Made by a program: the position numbers and the translations under genes. Positions 44,459 through 56,590 of a DNA stretch of 64,000 nucleotides are shown one piece after another (the first letter of the stretch is position 1; each line of letters begins with the position of its first letter). The notes under the pieces were generated by a model. It did not search any database, was not told the DNA's origin, and worked only from the letters and a program-made list of their open reading frames with translations. This DNA comes from Usnea hakonensis. Lineage: Eukaryota > Ascomycota > Lecanoromycetes > Lecanorales > Parmeliaceae. Location of the stretch: NCBI GenBank assembly GCA_013423325.1, contig BLJB01000203.1:58874-122873 (forward strand), in the 5' to 3' direction.

Positions 44459-47400
44459 ATTTCCTTCACTTCCGTGCGGTTTTTGCGCATATCTACGGAC
44501 ACACTTTGCGTCACGCTGGCACTGGACGCTTTACAACCTTCCATTCTACAAATCGCGGGTTCCTCAGTCGGCTTTCTGTACAGCAAAAGCAACAAGCAAG
44601 CATTCATCTTTGTACGCATTAGACCAGGGGGGATAGGAGTCGGTCAGATGTCCGTTGCGGGGAAATTGGAGTTTTCTACGATATGGGCATGGAGTCAGGA
44701 TGCAATCAGGGCAATTTCAAAGCTGGATGAAAGCTGGACAGGGGATTTTGCAAAGGGAGCAGGCATATGCAGGAAAGCGGCATGGCATTCCTCAAGGTTC
44801 AAATACCCAGACGTCATAGATGTAAATTCGCAGCTCAAAAACAAACAATCAAATCAAATCAAATAAATCAATCGATCAATGCCTCATGTGGAAAAAGTTT
44901 CAGAATCCAACCAATGGATTTATCCTACGTGTTTTCCCCACTATAAATCAGGGAAGCTTTTCCCAGAATTCGTCCAGAGCGGAGACGTCTCCGAAGTCGC
45001 TTCCTCTGCAGAAATGCACTTTCTCCACTACAGACTAAGTACAGTCGCACCAACCAAATAATTCGTAAAAATCAAAAGTCTCAAACCCCCACCATTATTC
45101 ATTCCCAACCGTCGCAACGCAGAAATTGCGACTTCACCAAACCCAAATCAAAAATCGGTCCCTGAGACCCTCTTTTTCTTTTCTTTATCCTACCCTTTAC
45201 TCTTTCTCTTGAAGTTGACTTTGAGGGAAAAACATGGTAGTAGCCAGACGTAAAACCACGGGAAAATACGGCAACAGCCACAGGCCCACAAATCCAAATA
45301 GTACCAAATAGTACGTACTCGTACCAGTAGGCAGTAGTCAAGCCGTAGGCTGCTTTTTCATGCGTCCGGACTTTTGGACAACGGCAGCAACGGGTGCGAT
45401 CGCTGGTTCGAGAGCTTCTCGCAAATCTGAGCTCCTCGATTCGTCCGCGAGGATCCCCGTGCACATTCTTCACTCTAGATTACCGCACCTTTGCCTTAGC
45501 TAAGCCACCGACCCTTACAAGTTACAACATGGCCCCACCAGGTCCACTATGGCACTACCTCTTTTCCGTCTCTAGTCCACACATCCCGCATGAAAGAGAT
45601 CGACCGGCGCTTGCCTCTAATGCAAAGCAGGACGAAAAGTCCCTTCTCATTGGTTGGCAAGTACTAAGTTCCCCACATATTTGTCACTTGTCCTTCCCAT
45701 TCATTCACGAGGAAGGGGGGAACCTTGTTGGAGCTAAGGGCCTAAGTCGAGCCAGTTGAGCCAGTTGAGCCGGAGGGGGAAACGCCAAGAGATCTGGGCC
45801 GAGGGAAGGATGTGTGGGTATCGTTGCTTTTAACCGCCACCACCGCTACTGTATCACGGAGATTTCGTTGGTGGCTTTTTGCCCTGAAGCCGAAGGACTG
45901 AGGCAAATTCTAGAGTGTCCCTCTCCCCCGGAGTAACGGTAGGCTACTGCTACGGAACACTTGCTACTGTTTTCCACTTTCCCACTTTCCCTCTCCAACT
46001 TGGCTAAGAACAGAAGTCTTACATGGCTTGGCCGCTTGCTTTACTCTCTTGTGGACCATAATTTGTCAGGATTTATCGAGAAGAGCGCCGAGCTGCGTTC
46101 TCTTCGGTGTCTTATTTTCTCTCAAGGATTATCCCACTATAGCAAATGCAACAAAAATGCTGCCGCAATACCGCAGTTCGACATATCTCCTCTCGGAACT
46201 CTCATACTCCGTACATGCAGAGCAAGTAAAGTGTTATTCGCAGCATAATAACGAAATTCCCGCATGATCGCCACCTTGTCGACAAGAATACCTCACTCAC
46301 CTAAATTCGATGGGTATGCAACACCCTAAGATCACGCAACCTCCCACGCACCCGGTTATTAGATTATCGATTCTATCGTACGTACATACATCACAGGCTT
46401 ACTTCACTCTACCTACCTACTCTACAAAGAGTAAAAAGGACTATCCGGCCCTTCCGGTGCCGGTCGTGCCTGCGCAAGCAAGGAGTCTTGACTCTTAGTT
46501 CCACCCGGCTCCGAACATCGTCCGTGCACTTGCGGGGGTTGGGAGGGGCGCCACCAAGGATCAAAACAACATCCGAAAAAGAATAACATCCTGGACCCAA
46601 TACCATGTCGTAGAATATCAAGGTATTTGGGCTTACAAGAATGCACTAGGCTAGCTAATTCAGGTAATCGGATAAATTAAAAGAGGGTAAAGGAGGGGTG
46701 TGTGGGGGGGGGGTGAATGAGAGGGAGGATTCCTTGTGGCTTTTCATCTTTCCCATATCATGCCTACGCATTGGCCGTGAGACAGAAACAGTCGAACAAA
46801 TCAGCCCAAAAAAAAAGGAGAAAAAAGACAGGGCTTGAGGAAGGGTTACATCCGCGATCTGATCTACTGCTGACGGGGGGCGGTCGATCCAGATCGACCG
46901 GACGGATCTATCCAACATTTTCCCATCCCTTCCCTGGTCTGGTGGTGCTGCTGCTCTGATCCCACACTTTCTCCCCTTCAACCCTTTCCTTCTCTTCGAA
47001 ATTTCATGCGCACAGTATCTTCAAACGAGTAAGCAGTGCCGAACTCCTGTCCCCAAACCCCCCTTTTTGCCTGCCCACTTTAAGCAAGGAATACGCAGTC
47101 ATCAACGCCCGTTCGCTTATACACACACACATATCAATACATACATGCATGCAGGCAGGCATACATGACTACCTGATGAGGAGTCCGTACGTACGTACGT
47201 AGGTCAATCAAGTAAAAGTAAGGAAGAAAGGAAAGAAATGTCAGGTGCGCGTTGGGCACCCCGGACGCCTTTTGCCAAAAAGAAAGAAAGGGGGGAAAAA
47301 AAGGTTGGTCTTAAAAAATGCACCAACATTTTTCTCTTTAAGACAATGGAAAAAAAAAAGACCTTGTTGGAGCACAGGGTCATTCATTCGCACAACATGC

Positions 47401-47943
47401 TGTTAAGTGTACGCGTGTGACTCCAAAAAAAAACCCCCATGTCATTATCGTCAAATCGTCCATGTTGCGGAGAAAACTGCACCAGCGTTTTCCCTTTAGA
47501 GAATTTGAAAAAAAAAAAAAAAAAAAGAATTGTTTAGGATTTTCCCCTTACCTCATCGCAGCACATGGTCATTTCTTCACAACACATGCTGTAAAGCGTG
47601 TCCCCTGCCTGTCTCGGATGACCAGCACAAGAAAGGGGGCTAAATCCTGCAAGGGCGTTCGCCCTGATCCATGTGCCCCATTCCAGACGTTTATACTTTG
47701 ATGGCGCCTTTTGGCCGGAGCAGGCTCCGGGGCATGATGATTCGTGATTCATAAGGAAGAGACGGGTGTCTTAGGTAATGGGCCTAATGGCCTCCTCATT
47801 ACATCCCTTGCTGTGTTCTACCAAAAGAACTCGCATTATCCAAGCGCTAAAAAACAAAAAAAGAAACGCTGGGAAAACGCTCTGTGCCCATTCATTTCCT
47901 TCTCATCGCTCGCTGATTGCCAAACCCCAAATCCTTACAGTTT
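44459..47943. other. Gene-poor region with homopolymers and short repeats
   Basis: No supported gene in 3.5 kb. It includes a G9 run near 46701, CATA/CATG repeats near 47120-47165, GTAC repeats near 47187-47202 and long A runs near 47350 and 47509-47527. An imperfect duplication lies at 47315-47610. Confidence 0.5.
47315..47610. repeat. Imperfect direct duplication of about 110-130 bp
   Basis: The segments 47315-47420 and 47478-47608 share the same order of blocks: GCACCA, TTTTC-CTTTA-GA, a long A run, TTGTT-GG, GCACA-GGTCATT, then ACAACA-CATGCTGT-AAG-GT. The A run and a spacer differ in length. Neither copy encodes a credible protein. Confidence 0.55.
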
Positions 47944-50369
47944 TCAAATCATCATGCTCCGGCGCCGACTCGCAGCCCTTTCTCCTCTGCTTGCCGCAGC
48001 CTGTTCATCGAGCACATTTGCCGTTCCCAATTTCTTTTCCCCTCCCATGTCTGTGCTTTGTCCGGGTTCCTTCGCGACGACAGTCTCTCTTCGACGATCC
48101 CCTCGTCTGGATATCACGATGGAGCCTTTACCCGCTTCGGACGAAGCCGGCACGCTGGAATGCCTTCGTGATGACCTCATTGTCTTGGCTCGCTCTTCTT
48201 TGCTTGGTTCACTGGCGGGCTTGCCGCTTGACTCGATAGGAGAGCTGCCCGTGAATTCGTAGATGCTTGTTGCTTCTGGTGGCTTTCCCATCTGCTCTCT
48301 TCTTTCGACGTCTCCGTCAGGCTGTTCTTCTTGTTCTCGCCTTTTTGATCTTTGAGTTCCAGCTGCAAGCGCTGCAATCGCGGACGCAGCGCCAAATGTT
48401 GGCTTTTCGGGGACAACTATATCGTCTTTGAGAGCGGGAACAATTGTTCGCCTTCGTCTTTCAGTGATGACGCTGGCTGGCAAATCTGCCGCTCCAATCT
48501 TGTTGCCCAGAGGACTGACAGGCTCTGGCCTGGCTCTCTCGTCCACTTTCGGAACATTCGTCTTCCATGTAGGCATTGCGTCTGCATCTTCTTTTTCTTG
48601 TTTGATGACTATCGGTTTCAATGCATCATTCTCAGCTTGTGCGATCCGTGCTCGCTCCTCCGCACCAACAGCGTCAACGAGCTCCTTCGTTGGCCGGCGC
48701 ATCTTGTCCCGAAGATTTGGCTGAGCGTAGTTAACACTACCTCTAGGACGCCGTGAAGCCCGACCAAACGATCCTGTACCTGTGTCAGGTCCCAGGTCGG
48801 GTGGTGGGGGCGTGTCTCGCGAGTCAGGTCGTGCCGCTGAAGGTTCGGATGGACCAGGCGAGACGAGGTCCGAGGGTGGAGGTGCTGGCGTCTCTGGAGG
48901 AGCTTCGACAGGCTTCTTGACTTCAATGTCTTTTGTTACGGCATCTTGTTCTCTGATGATGATTGGGTCTTTTGGGCGAGTCTTGTCTTTCAGTCGGTTT
49001 CGTTCTCGAACAATTTTCGCAGGGTCATCCTTGGCTCCTGAGACTTTGTCTTTGCCGAAGCGGCTTACCTTGGCCGGCGAGTTCGTTGGATCAGTGTTTA
49101 TACTTTCTGCACCATCGGTTAGCAGCATAGAATTTGCAACCCTGGCAGTACTTACTTGGTCCAAGAGCTCTCCGACCGGTTGCCGCGGCTGTTGCGGACA
49201 CCCTTTCTTTGCCATTGCTGCCTGACATACTCGGAATTGCCGCTTGAAGATTTTTGTCACTGGATGCCTTGATAACGACGTCGGTATTTTGCTTTGTGTT
49301 ACCATTCTCGCTCATTCTTGGATCTGAACTTCTGGAGTTGAGATGAAGATTTCGTTTCGCCGGCTCGTCTACTACGACTGCTGACTCTTCATCGCGTATG
49401 TTGAGCTTCCGCTTTGCACCAGACTTCAACGGCTGACTCATGGGCATAGATGTAGCCATGGATGGTATGTCCTTAGTTGGACCAATACTGGCATTCTTCA
49501 CGTCCCCATCTCTTCGATGCGAGCTCTCTCGTCTCTTTTTCCGAGTCTCAAGATTGGCCAAGAAATCCGGCTGTTTCTCTTCGACACTCTCGGCCGGTTC
49601 TCTCGGGTTTATATGGATGTCAGTGGGGTCAAATTTGATCGGATCCCCTTCCTCGAAATGCGCGACAGGTGGCGGTCCAAGGTCTGGTGAATCGCTCGCG
49701 TTGGCAGGGTCCGCAAAGACATCAAGAAACTCATCTGCACTACATAGCTGTCAGCGTTGAGGTATAAGATGTGCAGAGATACATACTCCATAGTCCGTCT
49801 TGGGTAGTACTTATCCTCAACGATTGGCGGTAGTCGGCCATCCGTGCCTCCTGTGACCTCTGATAGTGTGAGAGTGTTCTTCCAATTTTTTTGGTCCGGT
49901 GACCTTCTTGGCGAACTCCGATTCATCGACCTCCTTTGGCCTCGTCGACTATCAATGTTCTTTTGGACGTTTCCCAGCTCTTGTACCAAACCCCCCAACT
50001 CCGCCAACTTCGCCTCTAACTTCAATTTTACAACGTCAACACCCTCTAGCACTGCTCTTCCTGAAACCCTCTCGGTTTCATGATGCAGTTTGATAACCTG
50101 CTCTCGTAAGGAGACATTCTCAGAAAGCAATCGTGTCACTTCGCTTTCGAGATTTCGTATGCGGAGGGATTGGGTTGAATTCGCCCTTTGTTGATCAGAC
50201 ACAGTCACGACAAGGATAAACACTGACAAACCTTGCAATCTCTCGATTTTGGCGGACGAAACGACGTTTCACTATCTTCTGTCAGCTTATGAAGGGGTTG
50301 TACATGGTGTAACATACAAGCATCTATTGACTCGACCGAAGGTTGCGGAGCCTCATTCAGTCGAGCCAT
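47944..50369 (-). CDS. SGO1: Shugoshin (centromere cohesion protector)
   Basis: Exons 50369-50318, 50271-50232, 50185-49787, 49739-49156 and 49106-47944 join in phase to 745 residues. The N-terminus (MARLNEAPQPSVESIDAL then KRRFVRQNREIAR) leads into a coiled coil (RIRNLESEVTRLLSENVSLR) that in shugoshins dimerises and binds PP2A. The middle is disordered. The basic SGO C-terminal motif SRRPRGSVNYAQPNLRDKMR followed by RPTKELVDAV, which binds phosphorylated histone H2A, is present. Shugoshin protects centromeric cohesin and aids chromosome biorientation. A 290-bp divergent promoter is shared with the Dad2 gene. Confidence 0.95.
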
Positions 50370-50467
50370 GTAGAGTAATATTCACGACGGAGATAGTAGT
50401 TCAGCATTCGTTACAACTCAATTCATATTCTCAAGACCTTGAGACAGTCAGTTCATCGCCGGCTCAA

Positions 50468-50489
50468 TGTTTAGGAAAAAAGTAAACAA
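50468..50489. promoter_or_regulatory. Two inverted forkhead-type motifs between SGO1 and DAD2
   Basis: TGTTTA at 50468-50473 (TAAACA on the minus strand) and GTAAACAA at 50482-50489 lie in the 290-bp divergent promoter. GTAAACAA is the classic forkhead site used by fungal factors for G2/M genes. Function is inferred. Confidence 0.45.
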
Positions 50490-50659
50490 TACCGGAGACT
50501 AAGATTTCTAGCCGCCGCTAGTGGCTGTCAGCCTTGTCGCGTGGTGCAGGCAAAAAGAAGGCAACGCCAGTACAATCCACATTGCGACACATCAAATACA
50601 GTACGCTCGACAAAACTTGGGTCCAAATCTTCATTGCTTAAGCTGAAGCTATTTTAGCG

Positions 50660-51215
50660 ATGTCCTCCTACCATCGGCCTCCACAGCCAAATCCAGGCTT
50701 GCGGCATCCGTCTATGGGCCCTCAAGACTCTGCATCTACAGGGCAATCTCGAATGCTCGTCGCAAGGATCAACGAAAAGAAGGCGGAGCTGGAGAACCTT
50801 AAACAGTTGCGGGATCTGAGTGGAGGACTTGCAGCGCAAATGCAGGCGCTAGAGGAAAAGCTGTCTACTTTATCAGAAGGGACAGAAGGTTGGACTCACC
50901 GAGTGGACGATGTTTTCCGATCCTCTGACTGATGCGCAATAGCCGTGGCAGCTGTATTGTCCAATTGGCACAACGTTCTACGAGCAATCAACATGGCATC
51001 GAGTAGGCACCCTTGTTGGCCTAGTTTGGCAGAGGTACTCTTCTGCTAACTTACAGCTAGTGAAAGTACCTAAGCCCGGTCCAGCAGAAGACGAAGGAAA
51101 TCCCGACGATAGTCCTGACATACCACTACCCCAGACGTTGGTCCGCATACCTATTGAGTCCCACTCGAAGACAGTGCAATCCCAGAACGGCACAGGGAAG
51201 AATAGTGAAGGATGA
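50660..51215 (+). CDS. DAD2: DASH complex subunit Dad2
   Basis: Exons 50660-50888, 50943-51002 and 51061-51215 join to 147 residues. The core coiled-coil reads RINEKKAELENLKQLRDLSG, then LAAQMQALEEKLSTLSEGTE, then AVAAVLSNWHNVLRAINMAS, which is diagnostic of Dad2. The C-terminal tail has LPQTLVRIP. Dad2 is part of the ten-subunit DASH/Dam1 ring that couples kinetochores to microtubule ends. The second acceptor used is the CTAG at 51060, needed to keep the frame; the tail beyond it is less conserved. Confidence 0.95.
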
Positions 51216-51463
51216 AATGATACCACAACTCCATAGGTTATCGCTGTGGGATCTCATGTTGACGAAGATTTGCATCCCAGCTTTAGCTTCTACAGCGGAA
51301 AAATATCTTCCCCGCCCTGATACAATGACGATCAACATACCCATAGTTGTCGAAGCTGAATACATTTACCAAAGTCCCGATACTTATTCGATGCGAGCGC
51401 ACTAGCGCGTCTGCTCAGGCGCGTAAAGAGGTCGCGCTAGACTCGGGTCTAACCGGTTGCTAT

Positions 51464-51471
51464 GTAAACAA
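51464..51471 (+). promoter_or_regulatory. Forkhead-type GTAAACAA motif upstream of the TPX2-like gene
   Basis: An exact GTAAACAA lies about 155 bp upstream of the start at 51626, in the 410-bp gap after Dad2. It is identical to the site in the SGO1/DAD2 promoter. Confidence 0.4.
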
Positions 51472-51625
51472 CAAGAACCCCTCGATTCGAGAGTTTCAAG
51501 TCGCGCTTCAGTACCATTGCTCAATTCCGCAGGCTCAAATAGACGAAAGAGCTTCCACTGCGCAGTGGAATTTGCTCAGGTGTTTTGGCAAGCATACTGT
51601 CATTACCTTGCTTTAGCTGACGGTC

Positions 51626-53489
51626 ATGCCTCGTGTGACTCGCGCTGCGCTGCGCTCCATGGAGCAACACGAGGAATCAAGTGTTGCGGTCCTAATACCT
51701 TTGCCGCAAACACCAACCAAAGGTCGTATCCCTCTCGGTGAGATCGCGAACAACAAAGGAGCTGAAAGCCAAGCTATCACAAACTCTGAAGAAAGAGCAG
51801 CACCAGCTAAGAAGGAAGTTGGGAAGGGAAAGAAGCGGACCACGGCAAAGAAAGCAAAAACCGAAAGGACAGAGAAAGCTGAAGAAGTCTGTGTTGAGAT
51901 ATTGGAAGATGAAAACCAAAGCACGTGCAGCTCTGCAGTCGAAGCTTGCCAGGATCTTCTGAAAGATGGCTCCCAGAGTAGGCTGCACCATACACTAGCC
52001 GTCAACTGTGCAATCAGCCAGGCACTAATTCATATCGGATTCTTTAGATACAGGGGAAGTCATTATCGACAGTGACCAAATTCAAACCACGCCATATGCT
52101 GCCTCCAGTAGAGCTAGCCAAGATATATCACCAAAACCTGCAACACCACACTCCGAAGATGGAATGCAAGGATCTGATGATATCACTATGTCGGGGAGCA
52201 GAGAGAAAGAAGAAGACTCTTTTGTAGCGAAGATTGAGTCTCGCACACCTCTCAAGATGACGACTAATGAGGAGATGGAAGCGCTACCAGCTCAAGATGA
52301 TAACAAAGAGGATTCTTTTGCGGAGCGGACTCGGACTCGGACTCCTGGCAAACGCATATCACGTATCGAAGATTCCGTTGATGCCTTAGACGCTCTTGAA
52401 GAAGAGATCGAAAAGATCGGTGGGTCAATCCCTGGAGGCGCGGACGACCTAAAGTCGCTAGTCAAAGCGAAGAAGCAAGCCAAATCTCAGCCGACTAAAT
52501 CGGATAAGAAATTCAGCGATTCAGTAAGATCCCAAAAAATTACCGTCATCCAGAAGAAAACTGCAGGCGGGAGCCTGAGCACAGCTGCCAAGCCAGCGAG
52601 GCCAAATGCATCAGCTGGGGCCGTCAAGACAGGAACACGACCAAGCACGAGTCTAGCTCAACAGAAGCCCGAACTTATAATCCCGAGCCCAGCTCCTGCT
52701 CGGGCGACGGGCCAGCCTACTTCCCAAGGCACCTTGAGGAAACGCGTTAGTTCTGTCCATAAAGCACCTTTTCAACCCCATAAATCCACGAAGCCGCCTA
52801 CCCGTGCCAGCTTTGAACTTCCTGGGGAGGCATTTGCACGTAACCTTAAAGAACAACGCGAGCAACGTTTGAAGCGTGAAAATGAAGAGGTGCCCAAACC
52901 GCGAGTGTTCAAGGCTCGTCCTGTGCGGATGAGCCATGCGCCTGAGGTCAAACTTACAGCAGCAGCAAAACTTCGCCTCAGTATGGCAAAAGGAGAACCA
53001 GCTAGTGTTCGTGGATCAACGAGTGGTGTCGCCAAATCCAAGCCCGTCACTCGTCCTAGTGCTATAGCTACGGCCAGTCAATCCAAACGTCTTTCCTTAC
53101 TTTCCGTTGCCAAGAATTCTACCCAGCCTTTATCTGAAGGCTCTACGCAGCCATCAGCTAGTAGCTCCACGCGTGTGACTCGCGGTCCATCTCTGAGCCT
53201 TTCGACCACAACTCGAGCTCCTAGTGCGTTAGGTGCCAATCGTCCAGCGCTCACAACAGAGGAAAGTGCACACCAAAAGCTGAAGGGCAAGGAGGTCTTT
53301 GGCAGAAGGAAAGTCGAGATCATGGAGCGTGAGAAAGCGAAAAAGGAAAAGGAGGAAGCTACAAGACAGGCGAGAGCTGATGCGGCGGAACGCGGTCGGA
53401 TTGCGAGTAGGGAATGGGCTGAGAAACAGAAAGCGAAGAAGCTGGAGGCAGCAAGAGTGGATGAACAGGCAAAGACTGTGGGAGCTTGA
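51626..53489 (+). CDS. Basic, low-complexity protein with TPX2-like motif
   Basis: Exons 51626-51977 and 52048-53489 (70-nt intron) give 597 residues. The protein is largely disordered, basic and Ser/Thr/Lys-rich, with a short coiled coil near DSVDALDALEEEIEKIGG, a central motif FELPGEAFARNLKEQREQRL followed by VFKARPVR, and a C-terminal charged helix (EIMEREKAKKEKEEATRQAR). The FKARP element after an FxLPGEA helix resembles the repeat of TPX2-family microtubule-associated proteins. Together with its neighbours (shugoshin, Dad2), a role at spindle microtubules is plausible but not shown. It starts at the first ATG, MPRVTRAAL. Confidence 0.8.
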
Positions 53490-54724
53490 AGGGATAGGAT
53501 CTGGAAACTCGGCTGGAAGATGGTATGATCGGGAGTAGTTTTCCAAATTTAGCGTGGCGGTGTCAATGAAAGCTCTTCGTCTTGCTTGCCGATGGATGGG
53601 ACTTTTTGCTCTTGACTGCAAACATGTTTCAATGCTGGCGTCAGTGACTATGCTTACCTTAGGATAGCATGTTCGGCAGGTGTTTGGCTCAATTCATCCC
53701 TGCACTTTATCTGCTGTTGGAAAAGGATGAGGTGACTCCGTACTGAGAAGGAGTATAGTCCTAGATTGCCCATATACGACATTCCGAACACGCCTTTACC
53801 TGATATCTTCCTCGAAACTAGTATCAATACAATACGTAGATGAAGCGACTCTTAGGCCTTAGGTATACTCCTTTACTTTAGCGTGCGTAAAGTTCAATAG
53901 TGTCACTTAAAGCGACTCCTCCTTGCCCTGCGTGTTGGTTCTACTCAGGCATCTACCTCGTAAAGTATGACAGGCCAATACTCACGTCATTATAGAAAGC
54001 AGCCAATCGCGTCGAACTTTTAGATTATTCAGGCCTTCTCGTTAGCTCCTCGACATCACGGGATTGGTCCTCCGATCAAAGTAAGATGGACCGTCTCTGC
54101 GGGAAACGTCCTACAAGAGCTGAGTCAAGATGGCGGAAGGAAGTGTTGTTCAGGGTCGCACTGGCATGGACTCCATTCTACAAGTCTGCGGCGCGTAATT
54201 GAACGAACGGTAGGGAGACGATTTGTGGTACAATGGAGCAAGCACCGTCTCGGCTCCTGGATGGAAGGTCAGCCCCTCATGAGCCGCCATGGCACGACGC
54301 ACGCAACTTTGGACGTTTGTGGCTTTATTATCGATAACAATGAACCGGCTGCTAAGTCTTGACTCTATGGCTGTGTGATACCGTCTATTGCAATAGCGAC
54401 AGTAGGCTCATACTCAGCTTTGAGAGCCACAATCGTCGTGGCGACAGTGGTTTGACACAGAAGGTCTACAGATGAGTGGATGATTGCAAGTCGGCAGCCT
54501 CAGACGCTGATCCCTGCTCCCTACAAGGCGCTCTTAAATGTATAGGCTTCCCTCCATCGCCATAAAGAGCACCGGCCACCGTTCCTACACCATTGAGGTT
54601 TGTTGGGTATCTTGCTCAACTACCTCCTATAGATGGACGAGCCATGCCAGAGTGAGCGATACATGGAGACCAGGGGCAAGCATTACCCACAGTCGATGAT
54701 GGTTAGGTTCGTAGAAAGGAATGT
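53490..54724. other. Intergenic region
   Basis: No supported gene in 1.2 kb; base composition is ordinary and no repeat was recognised. Confidence 0.5.
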
Positions 54725-55930
54725 CTATTGTCCAGCTTTATAGGACTCGGTGGGATGCCGCAAAGTTCTAACAGTTCCTCGGAGCGTTTCACGGTACCAG
54801 TACGCCCCCACACTTTCTTCGAAATTGATTCTCTTCAACCACGTGTTGTCACTGCGCGGGCTTGTATCGCGCATAGGCTGCATGGCCCGTCGCATGTTCA
54901 AACGTTTTCTCTTCTTCTGACCCTGTGTGACACCTGTGGTCGGACGCACCAGGTCACTCGGCCATGCTTCCCGCGTATCTCGCAAGAGTGTGCTGCTTAG
55001 TGGTGAAAGCCATCTTCCAGGAGCAATCAGCGATGTTCCCACTTGATATCTTCCTCCAGCTCTGCGTATCCATCTCCACGGGGTCCTGCTTAGCTTGAGC
55101 AATGTCAGCTGGCTTTTTGCAACAGTTGCACGAAAGAAAACTACCGGGGCCGTGCCAATAGGAGGGCGCCGCAAATGATAACAAGGTCGAAAGGTATGCG
55201 TAAGATCCAGAGATTTGCTTTGCGTTGCCTTATGGTTGAATCCGAAGACTATAGGGGTAATCAAGAGTCCAACCACGACGCCGACAACGAGGTCAACGTC
55301 AGTAAACGTGAATGGTGGCGGCTCGGCTGAATGACTTGGGACGTATGGTCGGCTTCTTAAGTCGTCTGCCATCATCTGTATATGGTCTTCCGTGTCAAAG
55401 TTGGTCTGAAACTAGAGTATGGCCGTCAAATCTTCCGTGTGTGAAACCGCCAGTATTAGTCGTTGTCTCAGATAATTGTGTTTCGATATTGAGTTGCTTA
55501 TGAGATTCTCGAGATTTGAACCGGTTGAGAAGATTGGCGGTAAAATTCGGTGGGAGGATGGTGTAGGTGGATCCTATGAACAAGCTTTGGGACGGCAAGC
55601 CACACATCTAAGTAGCTACTCCTCTCAGACTTGGATAAAAACAACATTGTTAGTATCAAAGTTGATGAGCCTGCTGATCCAGACACTGATGAGATACAAC
55701 ATGTATAAAGAGTCGAGCTTCACACAGCATAACGGATCTTGAAGTCGAAGTATATTGGCTTCAAAGTACTCGTAAAGCTTGTTGCCATCCATCAGAAAGA
55801 ATAGCAAAATGAGGGTGTTCTTGTCCGACTTCTCGCCAGGTGCAAAAAGATGGTCCAAACAAGCTTGCCATTTTGTGTTCTCATGGAAAGGAAAATGAAG
55901 TAGTGCTTGTAAAGCTGCTTGATCGCGATT
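54725..55930 (-). CDS. Unrecognised multi-exon gene or decaying gene with one membrane helix
   Basis: Several consecutive minus-strand frames read like protein: near 55930-55680 (LQALLHFPFHENTKW, LDHLFAPGEKSDKNTLILLF, EYFEANILRLQDPL), then after a likely intron (ending near 55632) SERSSYLDVWLAVPKL, and then 55375-54725, which has a membrane helix (DVDLVVGVVVGLLITPIVFG) and a C-terminal NTWLKRINFEESVGAYWYRE. I could not join all parts with confidence, and no family is recognised. Either a real gene with introns I failed to place or a pseudogene. Confidence 0.4.
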
Positions 55931-56138
55931 CCCTCGATTGCTAGTATTGTGCGTTTGCTACAGTATCGATAGGTACGTTCGAGAGGTAGGAGCGTCCTTA
56001 AGAAGGTCTATGACTCGATTCCTCTGTTTGCTTTCCTTTCTCTCCTTTTCTTTTCTCTTTGCCCATCCTCCTCCTACTATCTTCACACCAACCATTCTTA
56101 ATCAACATAATATATATATCTATATATTACCTCCAGAT

Positions 56139-56590
56139 ATGGCACCCCCTCAACTTCTCCTCGAAACCCTCGCTTCAATCCCACCGTTGATGTATGTTCC
56201 GGCAGTAGTAGCCACCACTGCCTCAAGTATAGCTTTCAAAGCTTGGATGAACGCAAAGTGCAAAGACTAGTGAGCACGGTACAAGCGACTCCACACGTGC
56301 TCAACGTTACTAACGTTACGTAAAGCTACTTGGAGGCGGAAAAAGCCAAGAGGGTTCAGCGCAGAGCAGATCGGCTTGCAGACAAAGGATGCCCGGTCAC
56401 CGTCTTTGCAGCGCTGGAACCCTCCTTTTTCCCACCTTTTCGTTCAAAGTGCAGGCGTTCGCAAGACCCACAGGGTTTTGCCTACGGTTGTGACTTCGGG
56501 TGTAAGCGGTCAAAGAGTGAACTTCACTCCCTTTCCGGTGAAACCATGAGGGACAATTTTCCCTGGTTCGAAAGACATACATCTTCGTGA
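56139..56590 (+). CDS. Small putative membrane-anchored protein
   Basis: Exons 56139-56269 and 56326-56590 give 131 residues. A hydrophobic stretch (IPPLMYVPAVVATTASSIAF) is followed across the intron by a basic helix (YYLEAEKAKRVQRRADRLAD) and a Cys-containing tail. The intron has a GTGAGC donor and a TACTAACG branch. I recognise no family. The tail after residue 75 may not be coding; another intron is possible. Confidence 0.45.

Noticed and set aside
44474..44866. 130-codon plus-strand frame after Ecl1
   Set aside because: It lies where the 3' untranslated region is expected, shows no domain and has composition unlike the neighbouring genes.
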